A model generated the notes under the pieces. That model did no database searches. It saw only the letters and a list, made by a program, of their open reading frames with translations, and was not told where the DNA came from. 56,044 nucleotides of DNA. Origin: Petralouisia muris. Its GTDB lineage: Bacteria; Bacillota; Clostridia; Lachnospirales; Lachnospiraceae. The stretch spans positions 1-56,044 of the forward strand of contig NZ_SRYA01000034.1 in assembly GCF_004793545.1 (NCBI RefSeq), written 5' to 3'. The position numbers and the translations under genes are program-made. Shown piece by piece: positions 17,749 through 25,979 of the stretch (the stretch's first letter is position 1; each line of letters begins with the position of its first letter).

Positions 17749-18822
17749 TCAGCTGTCTCTTATGGATGATTCTTTCCAAAATTCCTGCAATTGCCTATCC
17801 ATACAATCACAGACAGATTCTTTCCTCATATAAGCTTTTGTCCATTCCACTGTTTTTCCCACAGCTTTCTCAATATTCCATACCGGTTTCCAATGAAATC
17901 TGCTCTTTATTCTGGAACAATCAAGCTTTAAAAAACTCGCTTCATGAGGCCCCTCTAAGGATTGTGTTTCCCAAGAGGCATCTGGCCCCCATTTCTCGCA
18001 AAACAATTGCACCAGCTCCCCTGTCGTGATACAATCTTTTTCTTCCGGCCCTACATTAAAACATCCTGCATATTCCGGATGGATTGCCTGCTGCCAGGCT
18101 ACCACCAAATAAGCATGCAGAGGTTCCAGCACATGCTGATATGGCCGGACAGAATATGGATTGCGGACAATGATCTTTTCCTTCCTTTGCATAGCTTTTA
18201 CACAGTCAGGTATAATACGATCTTTTGAAAAATCTCCCCCACCAATGACATTTCCAGCACGCATAGTAGAAACAGCTATACCTTTTTCTTTTAAAAATGA
18301 GCGGTTATAACTATGCGTTATCAGTTCCGAACAGGATTTGGAGTTTGAATAGGGATCAAATCCATCCAATCTGTCATCTTCCCGGTATCCCCATTCCCAT
18401 TCCTGATTATCATATACCTTGTCTGTTGTGATATTCACCACAGATTTTACGCTTTTCGATTGCCTCACACATTCCAAGAGGTTAACCGTCCCCTGCACAT
18501 TGATTTCGTAAGTTCCTTTCGGATTCTTATAGGATTCACGGACAATCGGCTGTGCAGCCAAATGAAACACGATCTCTGGATTCTCATTGACAAAGATCTT
18601 CTTTAAATGATTAAAATCCCGTATGTCACCAATTACGGAATGCACCCTATGTTTTAAGCCTGCCAATTCAAAAAGAGACGGATGGGCTAATGGCTCTAAC
18701 GAATATCCAACGACTTCTGCACCCATGTCACATAGTATTTTACTTAGCCAGCTTCCTTTGAAACCGGTATGCCCTGTTATCAATACTCTCTTCCCCTGGA
18801 AAAACTTTATATCTATTGTCAT
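17749..18822 (-). CDS. rfbG: CDP-glucose 4,6-dehydratase
   Basis: A 357-residue extended SDR that turns CDP-glucose into CDP-4-keto-6-deoxyglucose. It has the cofactor motif GHTGFKGSWL, TDKVYDN with the catalytic Thr-Asp-Lys, and the RPYQHVLEPL motif typical of RfbG. Start 18822 (MTIDIKFFQGKRVLI) gives the usual family length and has GGAAGG 9 bases upstream; 23 extra in-frame residues before it overlap the previous gene and lack a ribosome site. Confidence 0.95.
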   Translation of the reverse strand: MTIDIKFFQGKRVLITGHTGFKGSWLSKILCDMGAEVVGYSLEPLAHPSLFELAGLKHRVHSVIGDIRDFNHLKKIFVNENPEIVFHLAAQPIVRESYKNPKGTYEINVQGTVNLLECVRQSKSVKSVVNITTDKVYDNQEWEWGYREDDRLDGFDPYSNSKSCSELITHSYNRSFLKEKGIAVSTMRAGNVIGGGDFSKDRIIPDCVKAMQRKEKIIVRNPYSVRPYQHVLEPLHAYLVVAWQQAIHPEYAGCFNVGPEEKDCITTGELVQLFCEKWGPDASWETQSLEGPHEASFLKLDCSRIKSRFHWKPVWNIEKAVGKTVEWTKAYMRKESVCDCMDRQLQEFWKESSIRDS

Positions 18823-18844
18823 ACTATTGTACCTTCCAAAGTAT

Positions 18845-20506
18845 TTATCTGTGTACATCCTTTTTTCTGTATTCCAAAAATAATTCAGCAATTTGTTCCC
18901 GAAGACCTGCTCTCTCTTCCAATGTTGTATAATTTTCCAATAGGCTCAGATTTTTTTCAGCTCTTCTCCTTGCGTCTTCCAAAACACTCTCCCATTTCAT
19001 ATTATTTTTTTTTAAATAGTCTGGATAATAAATAATTGAAAGATACAATAGATAAAAAAATTTCCAGCAGCGTTCTACATACAAGTGACAAAGTATATTT
19101 CCGGACATACCACTATCAATAAATACCTTTACGGCACCCACATATTGCTGTTCCCTTGATTCAATGGTCATATATGACTTTAAACTTTCATCATCTTCTT
19201 CCTCCTCTGCTTCTTCCAACCACAATGGGAGCTGTCCACATTCTAATATAGCACTCACTAAAGCTAATTTAAAATTTAATATGCAATGAGGATAATAATC
19301 AACCATTATGTTGTCTGCATGCTGCCGTAAATATTCTAATAAACCCATTTGATGAATCAGAGCCATATTATACCCAATCCCTGTCATATAGGTTCGGTTT
19401 ATCCCTGTTATTATAGCTTTAAACCCATGAAGTTGTACGGATTCTTCTTCAAGCGGCGGAAAATTATTTTTCCCAAAACCACCTGTTATAAACACTCCGC
19501 ATTCTCTATACTTTTTGAACAAATTAAAATAATGAGGCAAATTCTCAATCAACATTATATCTTCATCACTGCTCAAAACAGCATATTTCCCTTTTGCCAT
19601 CTCCAATCCCCTAACAACATTTTCTAAAAAGCCCATATTATATTTATTACGATTATATCTTACCCTTGTATCATGCATTTGCTGAATAGCTTCATACTCC
19701 GAAACATATAAATCTGAACCATTGTCAGAAACAATTATCTCAATTTCACTGTCATAGTTAGAGCGGCAAATCTCTTCTACTGCAGATAATGTCCTTCTGC
19801 CACGATTATAGCTGGGAATAATAATAGAAAGAAATACATTGTCCCTTTGTTGTGACAAATACTTAATCCGTTTTCTATGTATATGATTCAAAATAAATTC
19901 GTATTTATCACTTGACGCCAGAATTTTTTTTGGCAGATAGTAATCTGAATACTCATCAAAAAATATTTTCATTATTTCTGTGTCTTGAAAAATTACTACA
20001 TTCTCCATATAAAGTTCATGAAAACGCGGCAGCTTAAAAAAAGAAGCAAAACCCGCTGCCTGCTGATTCAGTAAAATATATACGGTATCCCAGGTTGTTT
20101 CTTTCATAAAAGGCAATATCTGCCGGAAATCCCAATAATCTGCAACCAAAATACTTTCAAAATCCACATCATCTGACATAATAGATGTATCATCCAATTG
20201 GAAAGAACCCGCAAATTCTTCAGAAGGACGATGGAACAGATAAAATTTTGAATCCGAAACTGGAATAAAATCTATTTCTAATTCTTCGTATGGGATATCC
20301 AGCATCTCTTTTCTGTTCTCTTGATAATTTTTTTTAAATTCTGCTTCATTAGGCGCAATAAAACATGAATATAAATGATCCAAAATTTCTTTCCGATGTG
20401 TCCCATGCCTATACGCTTTTATAAAATTTTCAACTGCCTTGTCATATTGCTGGCTTTCAAAAAACACGAAAGCTGCCTGGTAATAGGCTTCTCCTATTTC
20501 ATTCAT
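18845..20506 (-). CDS. Family 2 glycosyltransferase with N-terminal TPR-like region
   Basis: A 553-residue protein. Residues 1-60 contain a TPR-like helix pair (YYQAAFVFFESQQYDKAVENFIKAYR), residues 60-220 an uncharacterised segment, and from about 226 a GT2 domain begins: SIIIPSYNRGRRT, EIIVSDNGS, NMGFLENVVRGLEMAKGKY and the SSDED acidic motif. TPR-plus-glycosyltransferase architectures are common in protein O-glycosyltransferases for flagellins, so this is a good candidate for attaching the CDP-derived sugar to flagellin or to a first sugar. A run of nine A sits in the coding strand near residue 500 and is in frame. The start has GGAGGG 9 bases upstream. Confidence 0.8.
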   Translation of the reverse strand: MNEIGEAYYQAAFVFFESQQYDKAVENFIKAYRHGTHRKEILDHLYSCFIAPNEAEFKKNYQENRKEMLDIPYEELEIDFIPVSDSKFYLFHRPSEEFAGSFQLDDTSIMSDDVDFESILVADYWDFRQILPFMKETTWDTVYILLNQQAAGFASFFKLPRFHELYMENVVIFQDTEIMKIFFDEYSDYYLPKKILASSDKYEFILNHIHRKRIKYLSQQRDNVFLSIIIPSYNRGRRTLSAVEEICRSNYDSEIEIIVSDNGSDLYVSEYEAIQQMHDTRVRYNRNKYNMGFLENVVRGLEMAKGKYAVLSSDEDIMLIENLPHYFNLFKKYRECGVFITGGFGKNNFPPLEEESVQLHGFKAIITGINRTYMTGIGYNMALIHQMGLLEYLRQHADNIMVDYYPHCILNFKLALVSAILECGQLPLWLEEAEEEEDDESLKSYMTIESREQQYVGAVKVFIDSGMSGNILCHLYVERCWKFFYLLYLSIIYYPDYLKKNNMKWESVLEDARRRAEKNLSLLENYTTLEERAGLREQIAELFLEYRKKDVHR

Positions 20507-20548
20507 ATTATAAATCCCTCCATAAATGTTCCATTTGCCGCCTCCTAT

Positions 20549-21568
20549 TTAATGAGATAACATTTTTGACTTCAATTTTTCCGCAACTTCTAAAATAACA
20601 TCATCTTCTCCCGCTATTACATTCCGTTTCCCCAATTCTAGAAATATATCACTTCCAGAAACATGATACTCCTGTGCTATTTTCAAAACTTTATGCTTTA
20701 CAGTCGAAACTACCCCTGCATAGCCGCTTACAATACTAATATCATTGACCGGGGTTTTATATTCCCACATCGGCTGTACAATCTTTTCACTCACTTCTAA
20801 CATTTTCTTTAAATTTACACCGGACTTAATTCCTTCTTTCTCAAACAACGCTACTAAAGCTTCCAACTGGCAATTTCCTGCTCCTGAACCAAATCCGCGC
20901 AAAGTACCATCCATAATATCTGCCCCTGACTGATATGCTACATACGATAAAGCCACTGCCATCCCAAAATTATTATGTGAATGGAAGCCTATCGTAATAT
21001 TTAACTCAGATGATAAATACCCAACTACATCTTTCACCTTTTCTAATGTAGATGTTCCGGCAGAGTCCATTAATATAACTCCTTTTGCACCATAACTCTC
21101 AATTTTTTTAGCCTCATCCAATAATCTCTCTTTTGACGCCATATGGTACATCATCAATACGCCATACACTTCAATTCCTTTCGAAACCAAATATGAAATA
21201 TGGGGTTTTGTTGTATCTGCTTCCGTACAATGGCATGCTACACAAAATATAGTTGCGCCTGCTTCTATCGCTGGAATAATCTGATTCTTAATGGTTCCAA
21301 ACCCAACAGTAATAAATGCTCCCAAGGACGTTTTTTTCAGCTCTTCTCTTGCAATTTTTAACATATCTATTTCATCCAGCCCACTCAACCCCATTTGAAT
21401 GGAAGATGCGCCTAAACCATTTCCATGACCAACGATACATACATAATTTCCACATCCATCTATTGCCTTGCAATATTCTCTTATCTGTTTTTCTGTCAAA
21501 TTCTGTTTCACGGCATGGGAACCATCCCGTAAAGTAGAATCAAAAATTAATGGCTGTCTCAAATTCAT
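20549..21568 (-). CDS. 4-Hydroxy-2-oxovalerate aldolase family protein (DmpG/MhpE/HMGL-like)
   Basis: A 339-residue TIM-barrel aldolase. It keeps the DmpG/MhpE signatures: DSTLRDGSHAV near residue 11 (catalytic Arg, metal Asp and His), CHCTEAD, YGAKGVILMDSAG, the metal ligands HSHNN, GFGSGAGN and GYAGVVS. Known relatives split 4-hydroxy-2-oxo acids to pyruvate plus an aldehyde, or run in reverse. ATG 21568 overlaps the dehydrogenase stop (ATGA) but AAGGAG is then only 2 bases away; TTG two codons later would have 7-base spacing. The pair is normally catabolic, so its place at the head of a sugar operon is unusual. Confidence 0.85.
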   Translation of the reverse strand: MNLRQPLIFDSTLRDGSHAVKQNLTEKQIREYCKAIDGCGNYVCIVGHGNGLGASSIQMGLSGLDEIDMLKIAREELKKTSLGAFITVGFGTIKNQIIPAIEAGATIFCVACHCTEADTTKPHISYLVSKGIEVYGVLMMYHMASKERLLDEAKKIESYGAKGVILMDSAGTSTLEKVKDVVGYLSSELNITIGFHSHNNFGMAVALSYVAYQSGADIMDGTLRGFGSGAGNCQLEALVALFEKEGIKSGVNLKKMLEVSEKIVQPMWEYKTPVNDISIVSGYAGVVSTVKHKVLKIAQEYHVSGSDIFLELGKRNVIAGEDDVILEVAEKLKSKMLSH

Positions 21569-22443
21569 CGCTCCTTAATCAAAACATTATTATAATATTT
21601 TTCTGCCATTTCTATCGCTGCACAAGTTATAATGTCAAGATTCCCAGCATACTCTGGGAGAAAATCCCCATTTCCAGACACTTCAACTGTAATTGCCAAT
21701 ATATTATCTATAAAAGAAGGCTCAACAATTATTTTATAACCTGGTACATATTTTTTAACTTGCAATTCCGTTCTTCCTACAATCTCACATATTTCTCTGA
21801 AATCCCCTTGATCTATTTGAAAATATATTGTATTTCGCATATTCACTGGTGGTTCATTGGGATTGATGATCATAATAGATTTTGTTTTATCGACACCTGT
21901 AAACATTTTCATTGCACCAGATGTTGTCTCGATAAATTCATCTATATTCTCTCTCGTAGCCTTTCCCGCTGATTTCGCTGATATCGTTGATACTGTTTCA
22001 ATATATGACACATTGCATCCAGTTTGTAAAACAGCATATGCCAAAGGAATCGTAGCTTGACCTCCGCAAGTTATCATATTTACTTCCCTGCACCTTACAC
22101 ATTCATCCCCATTAATATATGGCACACATTTTTTTCCTGTTTCTGTAGGTGTTAAGTTTATAACATATTTCCCCAAGCTTTCCAACATTTTGTTATGGTG
22201 CAAATGTGCTTTTGCACTGGTGGCATCAATTATAATATCAATGCTATTCTGATATTTTACCAATGCTTCAATCCCATCAACCGAAGTGCAAATTCCCATA
22301 TCGGAAACCATTTTAATATTTGCAGAATCTGGATTATGACCAGCAAAAATCGTGCATTCTAATGATTTTGTATTCAAAATTTTCATTAATAAATCTGTGC
22401 CTATATTGCCTGTCCCTAATATTCCTATTTTTGCCCTTATCAC
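21565..22443 (-). CDS. Acetaldehyde dehydrogenase, acylating (DmpF/MhpF family)
   Basis: A 292-residue enzyme that interconverts acetaldehyde and acetyl-CoA (or homologues) using NAD and is usually in a channelling complex with the aldolase next to it. The NAD motif GILGTGNIGTDLL is at residues 7-19. Catalytic Cys126 sits in NMITCGGQATIPLAYAV. ISAKSAGKATRENIDEF and NPNEPPVNMRNT are also conserved with DmpF. Unusual extra cysteines (C106, C115, C118) lie just before the active site. The start is GTG with GAGG 8 bases upstream. It is the first gene of the CDP-sugar operon. Confidence 0.87.
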   Translation of the reverse strand: MIRAKIGILGTGNIGTDLLMKILNTKSLECTIFAGHNPDSANIKMVSDMGICTSVDGIEALVKYQNSIDIIIDATSAKAHLHHNKMLESLGKYVINLTPTETGKKCVPYINGDECVRCREVNMITCGGQATIPLAYAVLQTGCNVSYIETVSTISAKSAGKATRENIDEFIETTSGAMKMFTGVDKTKSIMIINPNEPPVNMRNTIYFQIDQGDFREICEIVGRTELQVKKYVPGYKIIVEPSFIDNILAITVEVSGNGDFLPEYAGNLDIITCAAIEMAEKYYNNVLIKER

Positions 22444-23116
22444 AACTAATACCTCAAGTTATTTATTATTCTTTTTTGATTATAAAAAATTTATAGGTAA
22501 TCAATGGATCATAAAGTAGAAATGCCAATTTTCCGAACAAAAAAAGAGAAACAGAGCCAATCCATTCCTCTTACCTTTAATGGTATATCGCCTCCATGCG
22601 TTCAAATGATTTCCTATCTGCATCTTATATCGGTAAAGTTTAATTAATAATTTAGCAAAATTTCAGAATATATTCTCCACCCGCTTGTTCTGACGCTTTC
22701 GCACTTTTAATCTTGCTTCTTTCACTTTCAATTCTCATGGCTTCCATCTTTTTCAAAATTATTAGCATAGAATCAGAAGAAGCCTTAGTGGATACAACAA
22801 AAGCACACTGCATATAATTTATACAGTCATTACCAATAGCGGCTGGCAAAGCTGTCTCCTGATGAATACTGTGGATACTTAGCAACAGAATATCCCCATA
22901 AAAGGAATTGTATAATTAAAACAAACGGATTATTTGTTCTCAAAACAAATTCAAAAAATGCCCTTGACAAAGAATTCATTTTATTTCAGTCCACAATTTT
23001 ACAAATGAAAATTCATTGTGTTTCCCTTCAATCCATGTTAAACTGATTCTATCAAAAAGTTCTGCTGCCCTTTATTTATATACGGCACATCCAAAGTATA
23101 CAGCAAGGAGGGAAAG
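22444..23116. other. Intergenic region between the CDP-sugar operon and a nuclease pseudogene
   Basis: Mostly AT-rich non-coding DNA. It holds a sigma-28-like promoter listed separately, and on the minus strand a 65-77 codon open stretch (22885-22652, TTG starts only, ending ASEQAGGEYILKFC) that I do not recognise; it could be a small gene or a degraded one. A TTGACA at 22964 has no acceptable -10 partner. Confidence 0.4.
22627..22654 (-). promoter_or_regulatory. Sigma-28-like promoter of the CDP-sugar operon
   Basis: On the minus strand TAAA (22654-22651), 17 bases, CCGATAT (22633-22627), about 180 bases before the GTG of the first gene. The spacer is one base longer than in the flagellin and flgM promoters of this window, so it may be weaker. 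It would tie synthesis of this sugar to filament assembly. Confidence 0.45.
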
Positions 23117-23711
23117 ATGAGTTCAACCAGCACACCATACGATGACGTGTTCAGGACACTGCTGAATGACTGCAGCAGTCTGATCCTTCCCGTAATCAAT
23201 GAAGTTTTTGGGGAATGCTATACCGGGGAGGAAGAAATCATCTTCTCTTATGAGGATCAGTTTTGGGAATACGTCCGCCATGCGGATAGGCTGGAAACTG
23301 AAAGCCGAATACGGGCGCGTCCGCGCCAGGCTGGAGGCGCTGTCGGAGTCCCAGAAAATAGACGAATACACGAAATGCACCATCATTGACATGTCCAACA
23401 AAGTTGTAGAGCATATTGCAGCTAAATATGATCAGATCAGGGAAGGAGTGAAGTCTGTTATGGGCGGAAAGGTTCTTGATTATGAGGCAAAAACAATCAG
23501 AAATGAAGGCCGGCAAGAAGGCATTCTCAAAGGCCGGCAAGAAGGCATTCTCAAAGGCCGGCAGGAGGGAATTCAGGAAGGAATTTTACTGACCGGAAAA
23601 ATCTTCCAAAAAGTCAAAAGCAATCCCGGCTATAAGAACGAGCAACTTGCAAAAGAGTTAGGCTGCACGGTGGAGGACGTGAAAAGCGCCCGTAAAATGT
23701 TTGGCGTCTGA
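23117..23711 (+). pseudogene. Rpn/PD-(D/E)XK family nuclease-transposase, internally deleted and frameshifted
   Basis: The 5' part (MSSTSTPYDDVFRTLLNDC..., with AAGGAGGG upstream) is the usual N terminus of Lachnospiraceae Rpn-type proteins. The 3' part, in another frame from about 23280, is their usual C terminus (SESQKIDEYTKCTIIDMSNK..., KVLDYEAKTIRNEGRQEG). About 150 residues carrying the nuclease core are missing between them, and the reading frame changes, so the gene is dead. The tail has tandem GRQEGILK repeats. Confidence 0.8.
23508..23570 (+). repeat. 24-bp tandem repeat encoding GRQEGILK
   Basis: Two identical 24-bp units (23508-23531, 23532-23555) beginning GGCCGGCAAGAAGGC, followed by a partial, slightly changed third unit. 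The repeats stay in frame and lengthen a charged linker before the C-terminal helix of the nuclease pseudogene. Confidence 0.85.
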
Positions 23712-23935
23712 CCGCTTCTTCTGGCATTGAGCCTATATCCAGAAAAACAGCTTCGGGCTGTTATAGAAACTTTAGGCACTTACTAATTCAAAATAGCAAT
23801 GTAAAGACGCATGGTACAGTAAATTGTAAGCTATGCGTCTCTTTGCGTTCAAATGGAGGCATCGTTCCCCTGCCATGACAATAAAATTGCGCCTGCAATA
23901 ATCAGCAATTTTCCATCGTCATTACTGATTATCGC

Positions 23936-23985
23936 AAGCTTTTATTTTCCTTGATGCAGAAAATAAAAGCTTTTTTTATTTTTTC
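23936..23985 (+). terminator. Strong intrinsic terminator, plus strand
   Basis: A perfect 14-bp stem, AAGCTTTTATTTTC / GAAAATAAAAGCTT, with a 9-base loop, followed by T-rich sequence. It is about 220 bases after the nuclease pseudogene and points the same way. Confidence 0.75.
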
Positions 23986-24274
23986 TCCAACATCCCCCGA
24001 AAAATTACACTTTTTACCATTTCTTCGAAATATCCCCCAAAAAGTGTCATATTTCGCATCTCTCGGTTGTTATTATATATGTGGCGGGTATTCATATAGA
24101 TTTTTCCGGGGAGATGGAAAAATCATTGAAGAGCCAGAACAAACTCTCTCACCAGCTCTGGCTCTTCACTCCTTTTATCCCTGCCATATGAGCATCTGTT
24201 AAGAAATAATCCTTTTTTCAGCTTATACAAATACCCATCTCCGCAGGTTATTTTTTAGCAGTTCCCAACAAGAC

Positions 24275-24307
24275 ATCCGAACAGGCCTTTCATCAGCCTG
24301 TTCGGAT
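24275..24307 (-). terminator. Hairpin after the second sigma-factor gene
   Basis: Perfect 12-bp stem ATCCGAACAGGC / GCCTGTTCGGAT with a 9-base loop, starting 7 bases after the stop codon. The following minus-strand sequence is only moderately T-rich (GTCTTGTTGG), so termination may be partial. Confidence 0.6.
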
Positions 24308-24313
24308 ATATGT

Positions 24314-24913
24314 TTACTTCCTGCCTTTCTTCTTTTTCCGATTTCCTTTGTTACCCTTTTCATTCCAGAGACCATTTTCTTCCAGAATGGACTGCAGCTT
24401 GTCCTTGGCACGTTTGGATATATGCCGGACATTATCTGCGGTCGTTTCCATTTCCACCGCAATCTCTTTCGGTTTCATCTGATAATAGTACTGGAGAATC
24501 AACACTTCTCTGTAGGGATGTTTTAATCTCCTCAGCAATCCCGTCAGAGCCTCCTGAACCTCGAACTCTTCCATCAATGTGTCAGGGCCTTTTTCTATTA
24601 CTTCCTCCTGCATCCAGGTTTCGTCCAGACCCGGCGTTTCCTGAATTTTCCGTCGTTTCAGCAGATTGAGAGATTTGTTTCTCACAATAGTGTCCATATA
24701 GAACCAAACTTTATAAGGTTCCGAATTGATCACTTTGTCTACGTTTCTAATCAGCGACAGAAACATCTCCTGTACCATATCTTCCGCATCGTCTGCATTA
24801 TGCAGAATATTGTATGCTTTATAGTACATCTCATTCCTGTGCTTCTTATAAATATCTGTGAAAAAATCCTTCTCATGATCCGTTTCCAGCAGAGCCAGAT
24901 ATTGTAGTAACAT
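24314..24913 (-). CDS. Sigma-70 family (ECF-like) RNA polymerase sigma factor, copy 2
   Basis: A 199-residue sigma factor with region 2 (NEMYYKAYNILHNADDAEDMVQEMFLSLI) and a region 4 helix-turn-helix (REVLILQYYYQMKPKEIAVEMETTADNVRHISKRAKDKL). The C terminus is a strongly basic tail (KGNKGNRKKKKGRK). It is a tandem paralogue of the gene at 25116-25688, colinear over the whole length, and the two share upstream control sequences. No anti-sigma gene is adjacent. It lies between the flagellar late operon and the sugar operon, but its targets are unknown. Confidence 0.85.
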   Translation of the reverse strand: MLLQYLALLETDHEKDFFTDIYKKHRNEMYYKAYNILHNADDAEDMVQEMFLSLIRNVDKVINSEPYKVWFYMDTIVRNKSLNLLKRRKIQETPGLDETWMQEEVIEKGPDTLMEEFEVQEALTGLLRRLKHPYREVLILQYYYQMKPKEIAVEMETTADNVRHISKRAKDKLQSILEENGLWNEKGNKGNRKKKKGRK

Positions 24914-24996
24914 ATTCCCCCTTCATCTTCCTTTCTCTTTCGTAAGTCATGCTATAACAGTGTAAACTCGGCACTGCTATGTTGCTTTCTGTTACA

Positions 24997-25035
24997 TCTT
25001 AAATTTTACACATGATCTCCATGACTTTCAATCCC
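24997..25035 (-). promoter_or_regulatory. Bipartite upstream element of sigma gene copy 2
   Basis: On the minus strand GGGATTGAAA (25035-25026), 15 bases, TGTAAAATTTAAGA (25010-24997), 84 bases before the start codon. The same two blocks with the same 15-base spacing occur upstream of copy 1. It is probably a promoter or operator; its type cannot be fixed from two copies. Confidence 0.65.
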
Positions 25036-25115
25036 ATAACGAGGAAATCCGCAAAATGCGTTTTCTGTTCACAAAAGAATTTTTCTGTCTCCTTCCATTT
25101 GTGACGGAAAATCTG

Positions 25116-25688
25116 TTATTTATCCTTATCGTCTTTTTCGTTCCACAACCCGTTTTCCTCCAAAATGGACTGCAGCTTTTTCTTAGCTCTCATAGAAATA
25201 TGTCTGACGTTGTCCGGCGTAGTTTCCATTTCTTCTGCAATTTCCTGCACACTCAGCTCATGATAATACTGCAAAGCCAAAACCTGCTGGTAAGGGCGCT
25301 TTAACCTCTTCAGCAATCCTGTCATCGCTTCCTGAAGTTCGAATTCTTCCATCAGAGTATCCGGCCCCTTCTCCAGCACTTCTCCCTGCATCCATTCTTC
25401 ATCCAAGCCTGGGTCTTCCTGAATCTTCCTGCGCTTTAAAAGATTAAAAGATTTATTTTTTACGGTGGTATCTATGTAGTGCCAAACTTTATGGGGCTCA
25501 TTATCTATCAGTTTATCCACATGCTTAATCAATGTCAGAAATGTTCCATGTACGATATCTTCTGCATCTGAAGAATCATGCACAATATTGTATGATGTAT
25601 AAAACATTGAATTCTTGTATTCTTTATAAATTTTTGTGAAAAAGTCCTTTTGCCTATCTGTTTTCAGCAGTACTAAATATTGAAACAT
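25116..25688 (-). CDS. Sigma-70 family (ECF-like) RNA polymerase sigma factor, copy 1
   Basis: A 190-residue sigma factor with region 2 (NSMFYTSYNIVHDSSDAEDIVHGTFLTLI) and region 4 (QVLALQYYHELSVQEIAEEMETTPDNVRHISMRAKKKL). The shared signatures LLKRRKIQE, PGLDE, EKGPDTLMEEFE and LQSILEENGLWNEK make it a clear tandem duplicate of the next gene. It lacks that gene's basic tail. GGAGGG is 4 bases before ATG. No anti-sigma partner is visible. The role is unknown. Confidence 0.85.
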   Translation of the reverse strand: MFQYLVLLKTDRQKDFFTKIYKEYKNSMFYTSYNIVHDSSDAEDIVHGTFLTLIKHVDKLIDNEPHKVWHYIDTTVKNKSFNLLKRRKIQEDPGLDEEWMQGEVLEKGPDTLMEEFELQEAMTGLLKRLKRPYQQVLALQYYHELSVQEIAEEMETTPDNVRHISMRAKKKLQSILEENGLWNEKDDKDK

Positions 25689-25773
25689 AATCCCTCCATG
25701 CTTTCCTTCCCTTTTGTAAAAATTGTCTGTGCATCCTAATTTCCTTTTTCTCTTGTAATAAATATCCGTTTAC

Positions 25774-25812
25774 TCTTAAATTTTACAGATTGCTTGACAT
25801 ATTTTCAATCCC
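25774..25812 (-). promoter_or_regulatory. Bipartite upstream element of sigma gene copy 1
   Basis: On the minus strand GGGATTGAAA (25812-25803), 15 bases, TGTAAAATTTAAGA (25787-25774), 86 bases before the start codon. Both blocks and the spacer length are identical to the element before copy 2, while the sequence between and after them has diverged, which points to selection on the blocks. Confidence 0.65.
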
Positions 25813-25942
25813 AATACAGGCAATTTTTATTTTTAAATTCTTGATTTCCAAGAATTTCTGCTATTAGGTACAGGAATCTCTTACGTTATCAAAAATTACA
25901 GGCAAATTCTCCTTTTTCCAACGCTTAAAAAACACTTCAAAA

Positions 25943-25973
25943 CCCCTTCACCGGATCTTCTCCGGCAAAGGGG
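25943..25973 (-). terminator. Terminator of the flagellar late operon
   Basis: On the minus strand a 13-bp stem CCCCTTTGCCGGA / TCCGGTGAAGGGG (with G-U pairs) and loop GAAGA, then TTTT and a further T-run. It begins 7 bases after the last stop codon of the operon. Confidence 0.9.
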
Positions 25974-25979
25974 CCTCTT

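Larger units (their letters stand above)
23712..24313. other. Intergenic region with several inverted repeats
   Basis: No coding sequence is supported. It holds an 8-bp inverted repeat AGACGCAT/ATGCGTCT (23805-23840), a strong plus-strand terminator (23936-23985), an 11-bp inverted repeat GAAGAGCCAGA/TCTGGCTCTTC (24128-24167) with only a weak T-run, and the terminator of the minus-strand sigma gene. Confidence 0.6.

Noticed and set aside
19006-19014. Run of nine A/T as a second phase-variable tract in the glycosyltransferase gene
   Set aside because: The gene is in frame across it. A-runs of this length are common in AT-rich coding DNA, and there is no paralogue or frameshift to support switching.
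20549-22443. Catabolic meta-cleavage (phenol or phenylpropionate) operon
   Set aside because: No dioxygenase, hydrolase or hydratase genes accompany the aldolase and dehydrogenase; the next genes are CDP-sugar enzymes.
22964-22995. Sigma-A promoter from TTGACA upstream of the nuclease pseudogene
   Set aside because: No TATAAT-like box occurs 16-18 bases downstream.
23508-23570. Possible CRISPR array
   Set aside because: Units are directly abutting and code for an in-frame peptide repeat; there are no spacers and no cas genes.
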